A stretch of 64,000 nucleotides of DNA from CAIWHR01 sp963843595 (GCA_963843595.1 CAWJLG010000005.1:1-64000); one strand, 5' to 3'; shown: positions 17,567-26,807, counted from the first letter of the stretch. Program-made: numbers and translations. Notes: a model not told the origin generated them from the letters alone.

Positions 17567-18556
17567 ATGATGGATGTCACCCGCCGTTCGCTGCTCAAGG
17601 GCGCGGCCGCTCTCGCCGCCGCCGCCACCAGCCCCCTGGCCTTTGCGCAGGCAAAGATTCAGCTGATCTACTCCGACACGATCCCCGAGCAGGACCGCCG
17701 CGCGAAGTTGCTCGTGCAGGAATTCGGGCCTGCGATCGGGCCGGAATTCGACCTCAAGCCCTACTGGAGCGCGACGCTGTTCAAGCAGGGCACCGAGCTC
17801 CTCGCGATGCAGCGCGGCAACCTCGACATGGCGAACCTTTCGGTCGCCGACTTCCAGCGGCAGATTCCCGAGTGGGGCATCGTCGGCGCGCCCTACATCT
17901 TCCGCGACATCGAGCACATGCAGAAGGTGTTCGCGAGCGACGTCGGCCAGCAACTCTACAAGATGGCCGAGGACAAGACGGGCATCAAGATCCTGGCGAT
18001 CAACTACATCGGCATGCGGCACCTGAACCTCAAGCCGAAGAAGAAGATCAACACCCCGGCCGACATGGCAGGCATGCGGCTGCGGATGCCCGCCGGCGAA
18101 GGCTGGCAGTTCGTCGGCACCGCGCTCGGCGCCAACCCGACGCCGATCGCCTACACCGAGACGTACACGGCGCTGCAGACCGGCGCGATCGATGCGCAGG
18201 ACAACCCGCTGCCGAACGACAGGGACATGAAGTTCTACGAGGTGACCACGCAGATCGTGCTGACCGGGCACATGGTGAACTTCAACATCCTGTCGATCGC
18301 GAAGAAAAAGTGGGACACGCTGACGCCGGCCCAGAAGGACCGGATGCAGAAGGCCGCCAATGCCTTCGCCGCCGGCGTGACCGCCGCGTCGAAGAAGGAG
18401 GAGGAGGAGCTCATCGCCTTCTTCAAGCAGCAGGGTCTCGAAGTCTACACGCCCGACGTCAAGGCCTTCCGCGACTACGCGCTCAACGTCACCAAGAAAT
18501 CGAAGTACGTGAACGAGTGGGCGCCGGGGATGCTCGACCGCATCAACGCGCTCTGA
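17567..18556 (+). CDS. dctP: TRAP transporter solute-binding protein (copy 2, intact)
   Basis: Periplasmic binding protein of the DctP family, 329 residues. It has a Tat-type leader, TRRSLLKGAAALAAAA, with cleavage near AFAQA. Start ATG 17567 follows an AAGGAGG site. Family blocks are WSATLFKQGTELLAMQRGNL and NPTPIAYTETYTALQTGAIDAQDNP; the latter region carries residues that bind the ligand carboxylate. Close to copy 1 at 94, so both TRAP systems likely take related organic acids. A stem-loop follows at 18571 before dctQ. Confidence 0.94.
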   Translation: MMDVTRRSLLKGAAALAAAATSPLAFAQAKIQLIYSDTIPEQDRRAKLLVQEFGPAIGPEFDLKPYWSATLFKQGTELLAMQRGNLDMANLSVADFQRQIPEWGIVGAPYIFRDIEHMQKVFASDVGQQLYKMAEDKTGIKILAINYIGMRHLNLKPKKKINTPADMAGMRLRMPAGEGWQFVGTALGANPTPIAYTETYTALQTGAIDAQDNPLPNDRDMKFYEVTTQIVLTGHMVNFNILSIAKKKWDTLTPAQKDRMQKAANAFAAGVTAASKKEEEELIAFFKQQGLEVYTPDVKAFRDYALNVTKKSKYVNEWAPGMLDRINAL

Positions 18557-18570
18557 CGACACCAGCACCT

Positions 18571-18597
18571 GCCGCCTCGGCGCTGCGCCGGGGCGGC
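18571..18597 (+). other. stem-loop between dctP and dctQ (copy 2)
   Basis: Arms 18571-18583 and 18585-18597 are 13-base complements with one T-G wobble and almost no loop, so about 12 pairs can form. No T-run follows. Same position relative to dctP as the hairpin at 1091-1125, although the sequences differ, which argues for conserved function in setting subunit ratio. Confidence 0.6.
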
Positions 18598-18721
18598 GGG
18601 CGGTTGACCGCCCCGGGTTTCAGCCCTGGCTCGATCAAGGCTGCCCCGGGGGAGTGATCACTGCAAGCACTTCGTCGCCCGTGCCCGATGGTACCGGGAG
18701 CGACCAACGGAGGTGCGGGCG

Positions 18722-19225
18722 ATGTCGAGGATCTGGAGCTGGCTCGAGCGCCGCGCCGAGAACGTCGCGGCGCTGCTGATGGGGACGATGTTCGTCTCCT
18801 TCATCATCCAGGTGGCCGCACGCTATGTGTTCAACAACCCCGTCAGCTGGGCCGACGAGCTGTCGGTGATCACCGGCATCTGGGTCATCCTGTGGGGCAC
18901 GGCCTTCGTCACCCGCGAGGCCGACAACATCCGCTTCGACATCATCTACGGGAGCGCGCCTCCGCGGATCCGCCGCGCCTTCGACATGGTGACCAGTCTC
19001 GCGTTCGTCGTCATCTTCGTGATCGGGTTCCCGGCGGCGTGGAGCTACGTCACGTTCATGAGGATCGAGGATACGGCGGCGCTGCACATCCGCTACGACC
19101 TCGTGTTCTCCATCTACATCGCCTTCGCAGTCGCGATGATCGTCCGCCACCTGCGCATCTTCTGGGAAGCGCTGCGCGGCCGCAACCAGCCACCGGCGCC
19201 GGAACTTCCGCTGGAGACCGACTGA
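18722..19225 (+). CDS. dctQ: TRAP transporter small membrane subunit (DctQ)
   Basis: Small permease subunit, 167 residues, with four hydrophobic segments and the family landmark ARYVFNNPVSWADELSVITG. ATG 18722 is chosen because GGAGG lies eight bases upstream; an in-frame GTG at 18713 would overlap that site. The stop overlaps the dctM start (TGATG). It shares IRFD and the overall pattern with copy 1 at 1201 but little exact sequence in the membrane spans. Confidence 0.93.
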   Translation: MSRIWSWLERRAENVAALLMGTMFVSFIIQVAARYVFNNPVSWADELSVITGIWVILWGTAFVTREADNIRFDIIYGSAPPRIRRAFDMVTSLAFVVIFVIGFPAAWSYVTFMRIEDTAALHIRYDLVFSIYIAFAVAMIVRHLRIFWEALRGRNQPPAPELPLETD

Positions 19226-20526
19226 TGAACCTCTTCAGCCCGTTCGCCATCACGATCTGGATCATGGCGATCCTGTCGCTGCTCGGCCTGCCGATCGGGC
19301 TGTCGATGATCTCGGCGTCGATCGTCTACTTGCTGATGGTCAAGCAGGACATGGGGATTGCCGCCGAGCAGTTGCTGCAGGGCCTGTTCAACAGCTACAC
19401 GCTGCTCGCTATCCCGCTGTTCATCCTCGCCGCCGACCTGATGAACGCCGGCTCGCTGTCCGATCGCTTGCTCAAGTTCTGCCACGCGCTGGTCGGCCGC
19501 TTCCGCGGCGGGCTCGGGCACGTCAACGTGGTCGCCAACGTGATCCTGTCGGGGATGTCGGGCTCGGCGGTCGCGGACGCGGCGGGCCTCGGCCGGCTCA
19601 TCATCAACATGATGATGAAGGACGGCAGGTACACGCCGAGCTACGCGGCGGCCCTCACCGCCGCGGCCGCGACCATCGGCCCGATCATCCCGCCGTCGAT
19701 CCCGCTCGTCCTTTATTCGCTGGTGTCGGACACGTCGGTCGGCTACCTCTTCCTCGGCGGCGTGGTGCCCGGTTTGTTGATGGGGGTGGTGCTGATGGTC
19801 ATGAACGCGATCCTCGCCCGCGTTCACGACTTCCCGGTGGAGAGGGCCATTCCCCTGCGCGAGATACCGAAGGTCACCTGGGAGGCGCTCCCCGCGCTGA
19901 TGATGCCGGTCGTGCTGCTGGGCGGCATCTACGGCGGCGTAATGACGCCGACGGAGGCGGCGGCACTCGCCGCGCTCTACGCCTACGTGATCTCGGTCGT
20001 GGTCTACCGCTCGGTCTCGCTGCGCCAGACCTACGAGTGCCTGCTGTCGAGTGCCCGCTCGTCGGCGTCGGTCGGCATGCTGATCGCCGGCGCCCTCGTC
20101 TTCAACTACGTGGTGACACGCGAGGACCTGCCGAACACACTGCACGCGATGCTGGCCGGCTACCACCTGACGCCCGTCGCGTTCCTGCTGGTGGTCAACG
20201 TTGTGCTGCTGATCCTCGGCTGCCTGCTCGATGCCAGCACGATCCTGCTCGTCGTCGTGCCGATCTTCATCCCGGCGGCGAAGGCGCTCGGCATCGACAT
20301 GGTCCACTTCGGGCTGGTCGTCGTGGTGAACCTGATGATCGGCCTGATCACGCCGCCGTACGGCCTGCTGCTGTTCATCGTGTCGAACATCAGCAAGTCG
20401 CCGCTGCGCGCGATCGTCCGCGACGCATTGCCCTTCATCCTCATGCTCATCCTGGCGCTCGCGATCATCACGTTCCTGCCGGACCTGGTGCTGTGGCTGC
20501 CGCGACAGTTCGGCTACAAGGGCTGA
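19225..20526 (+). CDS. dctM: TRAP transporter large permease (DctM, intact)
   Basis: Channel subunit of the second TRAP importer, 433 residues, with about 12 hydrophobic segments. Landmarks are LAIPLFILAADLMNAG, GRFRGGLGHVNV, SGSAVADAAGLG, ATIGPIIPPSIPLVLY and TPTEAAALAALYAY. Start ATG 19225 overlaps the dctQ stop. It provides the template showing that the first dctM at 1716 is frameshifted and not diverged. Transcribed with three downstream enzyme genes. Confidence 0.95.
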   Translation: MNLFSPFAITIWIMAILSLLGLPIGLSMISASIVYLLMVKQDMGIAAEQLLQGLFNSYTLLAIPLFILAADLMNAGSLSDRLLKFCHALVGRFRGGLGHVNVVANVILSGMSGSAVADAAGLGRLIINMMMKDGRYTPSYAAALTAAAATIGPIIPPSIPLVLYSLVSDTSVGYLFLGGVVPGLLMGVVLMVMNAILARVHDFPVERAIPLREIPKVTWEALPALMMPVVLLGGIYGGVMTPTEAAALAALYAYVISVVVYRSVSLRQTYECLLSSARSSASVGMLIAGALVFNYVVTREDLPNTLHAMLAGYHLTPVAFLLVVNVVLLILGCLLDASTILLVVVPIFIPAAKALGIDMVHFGLVVVVNLMIGLITPPYGLLLFIVSNISKSPLRAIVRDALPFILMLILALAIITFLPDLVLWLPRQFGYKG

Positions 20527-20539
20527 GCCGGGACTGAGC

Positions 20540-21361
20540 GTGGCCGCGAGCGACGTTTCCCCGCTGCGGGTGCTGGTCACCGGCGCCACCGGCGGCATCG
20601 GCCGCGCGACCTGCTTCGCGCTGCTCGATTCGGCGCGCGCGCGGGGCCTGCGGCTCTCGATCGCCGCCGCGGCGTCGAAGCCCGGGCCGGCGCTGGATGC
20701 GCTCGTGGCCGAGCTCGGGGCGCAGGGGGCCGACGCCTTCGGGCTGCACGCTGATCTTGCCGATGCCGCGGCCTGCCATGGTCTCGTTGCGAGCGCCGTC
20801 GGGCATTGCAACGGGCTCGACGTGCTTGTTTCGAACGCGGGGATCGCGCGGGGTTCGCCGCTGGCTACGCTCGAGCTTGCCGACTGGGACCGCGTGTTCG
20901 CGATCGACGTGCGCGCGACCTGGCTGCTGGCGCGTGCGGCGCACGCGGCGCTCGCGCACAGCCGCGGCTCGATCGTCGCCGTGGCTTCGATCTCCGCGCT
21001 GTTTCCGTTCCCGGGGCTGGGGGCCTACTCGCCGGCCAAGGCAGCGCTGGTCATGCTTTGCCGGCAACTCGCGCAGGAGTGGGCCGCCGACGGCATCCGG
21101 GTCAACTCGGTGTCCCCGGGGCTGATCCGCACGCCGCTGACCGAGCCGATCTATCGCGACCCGGAAACGCTGCGCCGGCGACAGGAGGCCGTGCCCCTCG
21201 GGCGCATCGGGACGGCGGAGGATGTCGCGCGCGCCGTCGTTCACCTTGCGGGCCCGGAGGCCGATTACGTGACCGGCATCGATCTCAGGCTCGACGGCGG
21301 GCTCGGCGATCGGGTGCTCGCCACGATTCCCGGCGCGCCGCGGTCGCCGGCGCCGGATTGA
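20540..21361 (+). CDS. short-chain dehydrogenase/reductase
   Basis: NAD(P)-dependent SDR, 273 residues. Cofactor motif VTGATGGIG near residues 13-21, NAG in VSNAGIARG, catalytic serine in VASIS and the YSPAK active-site motif are all present. The C-terminal half has SPGLIRTPLTEP, usual in classical SDRs. GTG 20540 start, 13 bases after dctM, puts it in the TRAP operon. It probably oxidises or reduces a hydroxyl/keto group of the imported substrate. Confidence 0.9.
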   Translation: MAASDVSPLRVLVTGATGGIGRATCFALLDSARARGLRLSIAAAASKPGPALDALVAELGAQGADAFGLHADLADAAACHGLVASAVGHCNGLDVLVSNAGIARGSPLATLELADWDRVFAIDVRATWLLARAAHAALAHSRGSIVAVASISALFPFPGLGAYSPAKAALVMLCRQLAQEWAADGIRVNSVSPGLIRTPLTEPIYRDPETLRRRQEAVPLGRIGTAEDVARAVVHLAGPEADYVTGIDLRLDGGLGDRVLATIPGAPRSPAPD

Positions 21362-21422
21362 CCGCGCCGCCACTCGCACGCTTGCACACTCCAATTTCGT
21401 CAACGTTCCAACGCTTACGGCC

Positions 21423-22274
21423 ATGACCATCGTTTCGCTCGACCACCTGACGCTGTTCGAACTCATCCCGCCCGATCTGGTCGAGGTCGGCGCTGCGGCC
21501 GGTTACACGCACGTCGGGCTGCGGCTCAACCCCGCCGCGCCTCCCGGAGAACGCCAGCATCCGATGATCGGCGACACGCCGATGCGGCGGGAAACGCTCT
21601 CTCGCATGAAGGACGGGAACGTGGCGGTGTTCGACTTCGGCGTGTTCCGGCTGAAGCGCGGACTCGATGTCGCAGCGCTCGAGCCGGTGCTGGAATCCGC
21701 CGCGGTGCTGGGTGCCGGGCACGCCGTGGTCAACGGCGACGAGCCGGACCCCGCCGTGCTCGCCGATCTGCTCCACCAGCTCTGCGAACTCGGCGGCCGC
21801 TACGGCATCCTGATGAACCTCGAGGCGACGCCGTGGACGGGCATTCCCAACCTCGCCTCGGCGGTGCGGGTGGTGCAGGCCTGCGGCCATGCGGGCGCCC
21901 GGGTGATGATCGACACCATCCACGTCGACCGCTCGAACGGGACGCCGGCCGATATCGCGCAGGTCCCGCGCGAGCTGATCGCCTATGTGCAGGTCTGCGA
22001 CGGGTCGGGCCCGCGTCCGGCGGATTTCGAGACGATGATCTTCCAGGCGCGCAACGAACGCGCCTTCCCGGGCGAGGGCAACCTCGACCTCGCCGGCATG
22101 TTGTCCGTGCTGCCCGAAGGCCTTCCGCTCAGCCTCGAAGCGCCGGTCCAGTCGCTCGCCGCGAAACTGACGCCGGTCGAGCGGGCGCGGCGCGGGCGCG
22201 AAGCGGTGGCGTCGCTGCTCGCGGCGACCGCGCAGCGCCGCCGTGCCGCGGCCGGTGCGGGGGCATCCGCGTAA
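21423..22274 (+). CDS. sugar phosphate isomerase/epimerase-like TIM-barrel protein
   Basis: 283-residue protein of the AP-endonuclease-2/xylose-isomerase-like TIM-barrel superfamily. Putative divalent-metal ligands sit at strand ends: E in LMNLEATPW, D in ARVMIDTIHVDR, and E in LSLEAPVQ. Start ATG 21423. Members include sugar isomerases and 3-dehydroshikimate dehydratases, which need a metal and give protocatechuate. Given three AroE-like genes and two dehydroquinases in the window, a ring-acid dehydratase is a real possibility, but the sequence alone cannot decide. It lies in the second TRAP operon. Confidence 0.8.
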   Translation: MTIVSLDHLTLFELIPPDLVEVGAAAGYTHVGLRLNPAAPPGERQHPMIGDTPMRRETLSRMKDGNVAVFDFGVFRLKRGLDVAALEPVLESAAVLGAGHAVVNGDEPDPAVLADLLHQLCELGGRYGILMNLEATPWTGIPNLASAVRVVQACGHAGARVMIDTIHVDRSNGTPADIAQVPRELIAYVQVCDGSGPRPADFETMIFQARNERAFPGEGNLDLAGMLSVLPEGLPLSLEAPVQSLAAKLTPVERARRGREAVASLLAATAQRRRAAAGAGASA

Positions 22275-22374
22275 CGCGCTGGGTGTCCGAGCCTCAGACG
22301 TTGCCGGCGCGGGGTGGCTATTCCCCGCTCGCCGGGGCGCGACCCTTTCAATCTTTAGGAAACAGGGAGACAGC

Positions 22375-23139
22375 ATGGGAATGCAATCGACACAGCAGGG
22401 CGCTGCCGGCGCCGCGCCGCAGCTAGCCATCATCACCGGTGGTGCGGGCGGGCTCGGCGCCGCCATCGCGCGGCGCCTCGCCCGCTCCGGGGTCGTGAGC
22501 GCGCTCTGGGACATCGATCTCGCGAAGGCATCGGCCGTTGCCGCCGAGCTGCCCGGGGCCCGTGCCTATCGTGTCGACGTCACCGACTACGCCGCCGTGG
22601 AAGCCGCAACGGCCGCCGTCGTGCGCGACTTCGGCAGGATCGACATCCTGGTCAACAACGCCGGCGCGAACGGCCCGATCGCGCCGCTCGTCGACTATCC
22701 CCTCGATGGCTGGCGGAAGTTCATGGCACTGAACCTCGACGGCGTCTTCCACTGCTGCCGCGCCGTGATTCCGGTCATGCAGAAGAACGGCTACGGACGC
22801 GTCGTCAACATGTCCTCGATCGGCGGCAAGGAGGGCAATCCCAATGCGTCGTGCTACGCGGCGGCAAAGGCCGGCGTGATGGCGCTCACGAAGTCGCTCG
22901 GCAAGGAATTGGCCACCACGGAAATTCGCGTCAATGCCGTCGCGCCGGCCGCAATCGACACCGAAATGTTCTTGCAGGTGACACCGGAGTTCAAGGCGAT
23001 GGTGGTCTCCAAGATTCCGATGGGACGGCTCGGGCGCGCAGAGGAGGTTGCCGATCTCGTCAACTGGCTGGCGTCCGCCGAATGCTCGTTCTGCACCGGA
23101 GCGGTGTTCGATGTCTCCGGCGGGCGCGCAACCTACTGA
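22375..23139 (+). CDS. short-chain dehydrogenase/reductase
   Basis: SDR of 254 residues with IITGGAGGLG (cofactor), NNAGANGPIAP, catalytic serine in NMSSIGG and the YAAAK active site. Start ATG 22375 follows CAGGGAGA. It ends with SFCTGAVFDVSGGRATY, nearly the same ending as the SDR at 25975 (SFTTGFTFDLSGGRGTY). They also share the NNAG-x-NGP and KEG elements, so the two are paralogues likely acting on similar substrates in different operons. Last gene of the second TRAP operon. Confidence 0.9.
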   Translation: MGMQSTQQGAAGAAPQLAIITGGAGGLGAAIARRLARSGVVSALWDIDLAKASAVAAELPGARAYRVDVTDYAAVEAATAAVVRDFGRIDILVNNAGANGPIAPLVDYPLDGWRKFMALNLDGVFHCCRAVIPVMQKNGYGRVVNMSSIGGKEGNPNASCYAAAKAGVMALTKSLGKELATTEIRVNAVAPAAIDTEMFLQVTPEFKAMVVSKIPMGRLGRAEEVADLVNWLASAECSFCTGAVFDVSGGRATY

Positions 23140-23752
23140 GGGAAGCAGCGTGGCTCCGGACCTGGCGGCGAGTGCGTCTCCGAAGCCAGACGGGTTCGGC
23201 GTTCCGTTGGGCCTCGGCTATCTGATTTGAGCCGGTTCGGCGCCAGTATCGAGGGCCGCCCGGCAACGGACCGGGGCGCTTTGTAGCCCCGTATCGCCTT
23301 GATCTTATGGTTGCGCATGATTTGCGCCACGCGATGCTTGCCACAGGTTTCGCCGGCTTCGCGCGCAGATCTCCGAAGACGCGAGGCGCGCCGTCACAGC
23401 ACCGCCACGTGATGGGGCTGTGGCTCGAAACACCGAGCCGGGCCGAAACTACCGCAACCGAATAGCCTCGATCAACATCTGGCAAACGGCTTCTTGCTTG
23501 AATTCTGGCGTAAACCGCTGGGTACTCACGGTACCCCCCTCCTATGCTCAAATCCTGGGCGCGGAGTGCTCGCGAAACCAGGGGAAGTCCGCTCGGCCGT
23601 TGGGCGAAATGTATCTCAAGTGGTTCGGACGTTCGATGTGAGGTCTGACCCCGATCAGGACAAGTGAACCGCATCGCGCACGCACGTGAACCGCCCGACA
23701 GCGATCAACTCACGTTGTCGCACGCACTCACACCAGAGTCGGCGAAGATGCT
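23140..23752. other. 613-base gap containing decayed insertion-sequence DNA
   Basis: No intact gene. The stretch 23215-23529 is an IS3-family remnant (listed separately). To its right, 23643-23655 has GGTCTGACCCC, which recalls IS3-type ends. The rest, about 23540-23640, shows no function. Confidence 0.6.
23215..23529 (-). mobile_element. IS3-family transposase remnant
   Basis: Minus-strand translation from GTG 23529 gives STQRFTPEFKQEAVCQM, the start of an IS3 OrfA. After a frame change it reads DRGYSVAVVSARLGVSSHS, the OrfA helix-turn-helix. Further on, in another frame, it reads ETCGKHRVAQIMRNHKIKA and IRGYKAP..GRPSILAPNRL, part of OrfB. Most of both genes is deleted and the frame is broken, so it is inactive. 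The insertion lies between the second TRAP operon and the phosphatase gene, marking a past rearrangement in the island. Confidence 0.75.
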
Positions 23753-24586
23753 CTATTGCTCGTCGCCGATCAGCGCGTCGCGCAGGAGTTTCCAGGTCGC
23801 CTCGTCCGGCGCGCACAGCAGACCTTGCGCGCGGCTGGCCACACCATACGGTTTGCCGTCGAGACAGGCCGAGTAGCCGCCGGCTTCGCGATGGATCAGG
23901 CAGCCGGCCAGGTGATCCCACGGCGCGAGCTTGCCGAACAGCACAAAATCGTAGTGCCCGCCGGCGACCAGCCGGTATTCGTGCGCCGCGGTCCGGTAGT
24001 CGATGGCGCCCGCGACGCGCGACAGGTTGGCGGTCACCGTCGAGCGCAGCGGCTCGGTCATGAACAGCCACGAGACGATGCCGAGCATCTCGGCCAGCGG
24101 CCGGGGCGCCGCAACGCGCAGCCCGGTCCGTTGCCCATCGGGCCGTTCGATCCACGCGCCTTCACCGGCGAGCCCCATGGCGCAGTTGTCGACGATCGGA
24201 TCGTGGATCACGCCGGCGACGACGGTGCCGCGCTGCAATACCGCCGCCATGACGCCGAAGAGCGGAAGCCCGCACGAAAAATTCTTCGTGCCGTCGACCG
24301 GATCGACAACGAATGCGAGGTCGGCGTATGCGAGCCCATCGAGGACCTTGGGATCGCGCGAGGCGGCCTCCTCCCCGACGACGACGGCACCGGGAAACGC
24401 CTTCGCCAGCGCCTCGGCGATCCACGCTTCCGCCGCCACGTCCGCGTCGGTCACGAGATCGAGGTGCGAGGTCTTCTGTCGCACCGTCGTGGTGGCGAGG
24501 CTGCGGAAGCGCGGAAGGATTTCGGCCCGGGCCGCGTCGCGCAGGATCTCTGCCACGATCCGAGCTTGCATCGTCGTGAACGTCAT
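23753..24586 (-). CDS. inositol-monophosphatase-family phosphatase
   Basis: Metal-dependent phosphatase, 277 residues. All motifs of the IMPase/FIG superfamily are present: TDADVAAE, GEEA (71-74), DPVDGTKNF (95-103) and WDHLAG (about 223-228), which bind Mg and the phosphate. Possible substrates include inositol phosphates, histidinol phosphate or adenosine 3',5'-bisphosphate; the motifs do not decide. It lies alone on the minus strand between the IS remnant and the divergent LIV binding-protein operon. Start ATG 24586. Confidence 0.88.
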   Translation of the reverse strand: MTFTTMQARIVAEILRDAARAEILPRFRSLATTTVRQKTSHLDLVTDADVAAEAWIAEALAKAFPGAVVVGEEAASRDPKVLDGLAYADLAFVVDPVDGTKNFSCGLPLFGVMAAVLQRGTVVAGVIHDPIVDNCAMGLAGEGAWIERPDGQRTGLRVAAPRPLAEMLGIVSWLFMTEPLRSTVTANLSRVAGAIDYRTAAHEYRLVAGGHYDFVLFGKLAPWDHLAGCLIHREAGGYSACLDGKPYGVASRAQGLLCAPDEATWKLLRDALIGDEQ

Positions 24587-24666
24587 GCGGGCATTTTGTC
24601 ACGCCGGACAGCGTGCGGCGCGCGCGGTTCGCGCCCATTGCATTTATTAATGCGGAGAATTGCAGT

Positions 24667-24679
24667 CATTGCATGGACA
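24667..24679 (+). promoter_or_regulatory. CATTGCATGGACA box, probable LysR site
   Basis: Identical 13 bases occur at 34001-34013, next to the LysR gene. Similarity continues downstream (CGCAACC then CTAT in both). It lies about 120 bases before the first gene (24798) of a nine-gene operon. The upstream arm is only partly conserved here (AATG at 24649-24652). Confidence 0.6.
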
Positions 24680-24797
24680 GCAAGACGCAACCGCCCTATT
24701 GTCCACGTCTATATGGCGGTGCGACGACCGCCGCGGACCATGGGGATGCCCGCGGCGCGGCGTCGATCTCTCACCGACCGTTCATCGAGGAGGAGTC

Positions 24798-25943
24798 ATG
24801 CAACCGTCGTTCCGTCACTTCGTGCTGGCGCTCGCCCTGGCGGGTGCCGCGGCCGTCGCCAGCGCGCAACCCGTCACCGTCGTCGGTCTCGTCGAGCAGT
24901 CCGGCGGCGGCGCCACGGTCGGCACCAACTTCAACAACGGCGTCCTGCTCGCGGTGAAGGAAATCAACGCCGCGGGCGGGCTCGCGGGCCGCAAGATCGA
25001 GTACACGTTCTCCGACACGCAGACCAACCCGAGCATCGCAAAGGCGCTGGCGGCCAAGGCGGTCGACCAGGCGCCCTATGTCGTGATGGGCCCGGTGTTC
25101 TCGGGTTCGATCGTCGTCAGCATGAACGAAACGCGGCGCGCCGAGATCACCAACGTCGTCGGCGGCGAGGCGGCATCCATCACGCAGCAGGGCAATCCCT
25201 ACGTGTTCCGCTGTTCGTTCACGCAGGCGGCGGCGATGCCCAAGGTTGCGAAGTACATGAAGGACACGGTCAAGGCGAAGAGCGTCGCGGTCATCTACGT
25301 CAACAACGACTTCGGCAAGGGCGGGCGCGACGTGATCGTGCCCGAGTTCAAGGCGCTGGGGATAGACGTCGTCGCCGACATCCCGACCGACCAGGGTCAG
25401 CTGGACTTCTCCGGCCCCGTGCTCAAGGCAAAGCAGTCGAATGCCGACGCGCTGTTCGTCTACCTGCACGAGGAAGAGTCGGCGCGCATCCTGCGCGAGT
25501 TGAGGAAGCAGGGCTACGACAAGCCGATCATCGGCGAGACGACGCTCGCCAACGAAAAGGTCATCGAGCTCGCAGGCGACGCGGCGAACGGCGTGATCGC
25601 GCACGTCGGCCTGACCGCCGACTCGCCCAACCCGAACGTCCAGGCGTTCGTGAAGAAATTCGAAGCCGAATACAAGTACCGCCCGGATCACAACGCCATG
25701 AAGGGTTATACCGGAATGCACGCGGTGAAGGCCGTCACCGACAAGATCGGCAAGATCGACACCAAGGCGCTCGCCGCCGCGATGCACGGCGCGACGATTC
25801 TCGCCAAGGACTATCCGGGCGTCCTCTTCGACGTCCACTACGACAACAAGGGCGACCTCGACCGGGAGAGCGTTTTCGTCAAGGTGGCCAACGGCCGCGC
25901 GCAGGTGATCCAGTCCTTCAAGCCGACCTTCGCGGCGAAATAG
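24798..25943 (+). CDS. LIV-type ABC transporter substrate-binding protein (orphan)
   Basis: Periplasmic binding protein, 381 residues, paralogous to the one at 10655. It has a Sec signal peptide (MQPSFRHF, hydrophobic core, cleavage at VASAQ) and NGVLLAVKEINAAGGLAGRK. Start ATG 24798 follows GAGGAGGAG. No permease or ATPase gene is nearby, so it most likely feeds livHMGF at 5169-8608 or a transporter elsewhere. It heads an operon running to 33025 and is preceded by the CATTGCATGGACA box, suggesting substrate-dependent expression. Confidence 0.92.
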   Translation: MQPSFRHFVLALALAGAAAVASAQPVTVVGLVEQSGGGATVGTNFNNGVLLAVKEINAAGGLAGRKIEYTFSDTQTNPSIAKALAAKAVDQAPYVVMGPVFSGSIVVSMNETRRAEITNVVGGEAASITQQGNPYVFRCSFTQAAAMPKVAKYMKDTVKAKSVAVIYVNNDFGKGGRDVIVPEFKALGIDVVADIPTDQGQLDFSGPVLKAKQSNADALFVYLHEEESARILRELRKQGYDKPIIGETTLANEKVIELAGDAANGVIAHVGLTADSPNPNVQAFVKKFEAEYKYRPDHNAMKGYTGMHAVKAVTDKIGKIDTKALAAAMHGATILAKDYPGVLFDVHYDNKGDLDRESVFVKVANGRAQVIQSFKPTFAAK

Positions 25944-25974
25944 GGACCGGCGTCGACGTCGAGGGGCGCTGCCC

Positions 25975-26715
25975 GTGAAGAACGATCTGCAGGGCCAGGC
26001 GGCCGTCGTGACCGGCGGCGCGCGCGGGATCGGTCGCGGCATTGCGGCGCGGCTCGCGCAGGACGGCTGCCAGGTCGTCGTGTGGGACCGCGACCCAGCC
26101 GCCTTCGATGCGGTGGAGGCCGGCTTCGAACCGGTGGCCATCGAGGCGGTCGACGTCGCCGACGCATCGTCGGTCGAGCGCGCGTTCGCCGCGACGATGG
26201 AGCGCACGCGCCGGCTCGATATCCTCGTCAACAACGCCGGCGTCAACGGACCCGTCGCGCCGGTCTGGGAGTACCCACTCGACGCCTGGGACCGCGTCCT
26301 GGCGGTCGACCTGACGGGCGTCTTCTACTGCTGCCGGGTCGTGGTTCCACAGATGCGCGCCGCCGGCTACGGGCGCATCGTCAACGTGTCGTCGATCACC
26401 GGCAAGGAGGGCAGTCCCGGCATTGCCGCCTATGCCTCGGCGAAGGCCGGCGTCATCGGCTTCACGAAGTCGCTGGCAAGGGAGCTCGTCGGTTCGGGCG
26501 TGCTCGTCAACTGCATCGCTCCGGTGATCACGGAGACCGACCTGTTCAAGGAAATGACGGCCGAGCACATCGCGTCCGCGAAGGGGAAGATTCCGATGGG
26601 GCGGTTCCTGCATGTCGAGGAGATTGCGGCGATGGTGGCGTGGATCGCGAGTCCGGAATGCAGCTTCACCACCGGCTTCACGTTCGATCTTTCCGGAGGC
26701 CGCGGCACGTATTAG
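25975..26715 (+). CDS. short-chain dehydrogenase/reductase
   Basis: SDR of 246 residues, GTG start at 25975, 31 bases after the binding-protein gene. VVTGGARGIGRG (cofactor), NNAGVNGPVAP, NVSSITG with the catalytic serine and YASAK are present. The end, SGGRGTY, and the NNAG-x-NGP block mark it as a paralogue of the SDR at 22375. Probably a ring- or side-chain hydroxyl dehydrogenase in the pathway of this operon. Confidence 0.9.
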   Translation: MKNDLQGQAAVVTGGARGIGRGIAARLAQDGCQVVVWDRDPAAFDAVEAGFEPVAIEAVDVADASSVERAFAATMERTRRLDILVNNAGVNGPVAPVWEYPLDAWDRVLAVDLTGVFYCCRVVVPQMRAAGYGRIVNVSSITGKEGSPGIAAYASAKAGVIGFTKSLARELVGSGVLVNCIAPVITETDLFKEMTAEHIASAKGKIPMGRFLHVEEIAAMVAWIASPECSFTTGFTFDLSGGRGTY

Positions 26716-26807
26716 CCATCGTCGCGCCCGCGCGTGCAGGCCACGAAGACGGACTCCGGCGTGTCCGGAGCCAGGATAGACCGTCAACCCTTTCGGTCGA
26801 GGAAACG

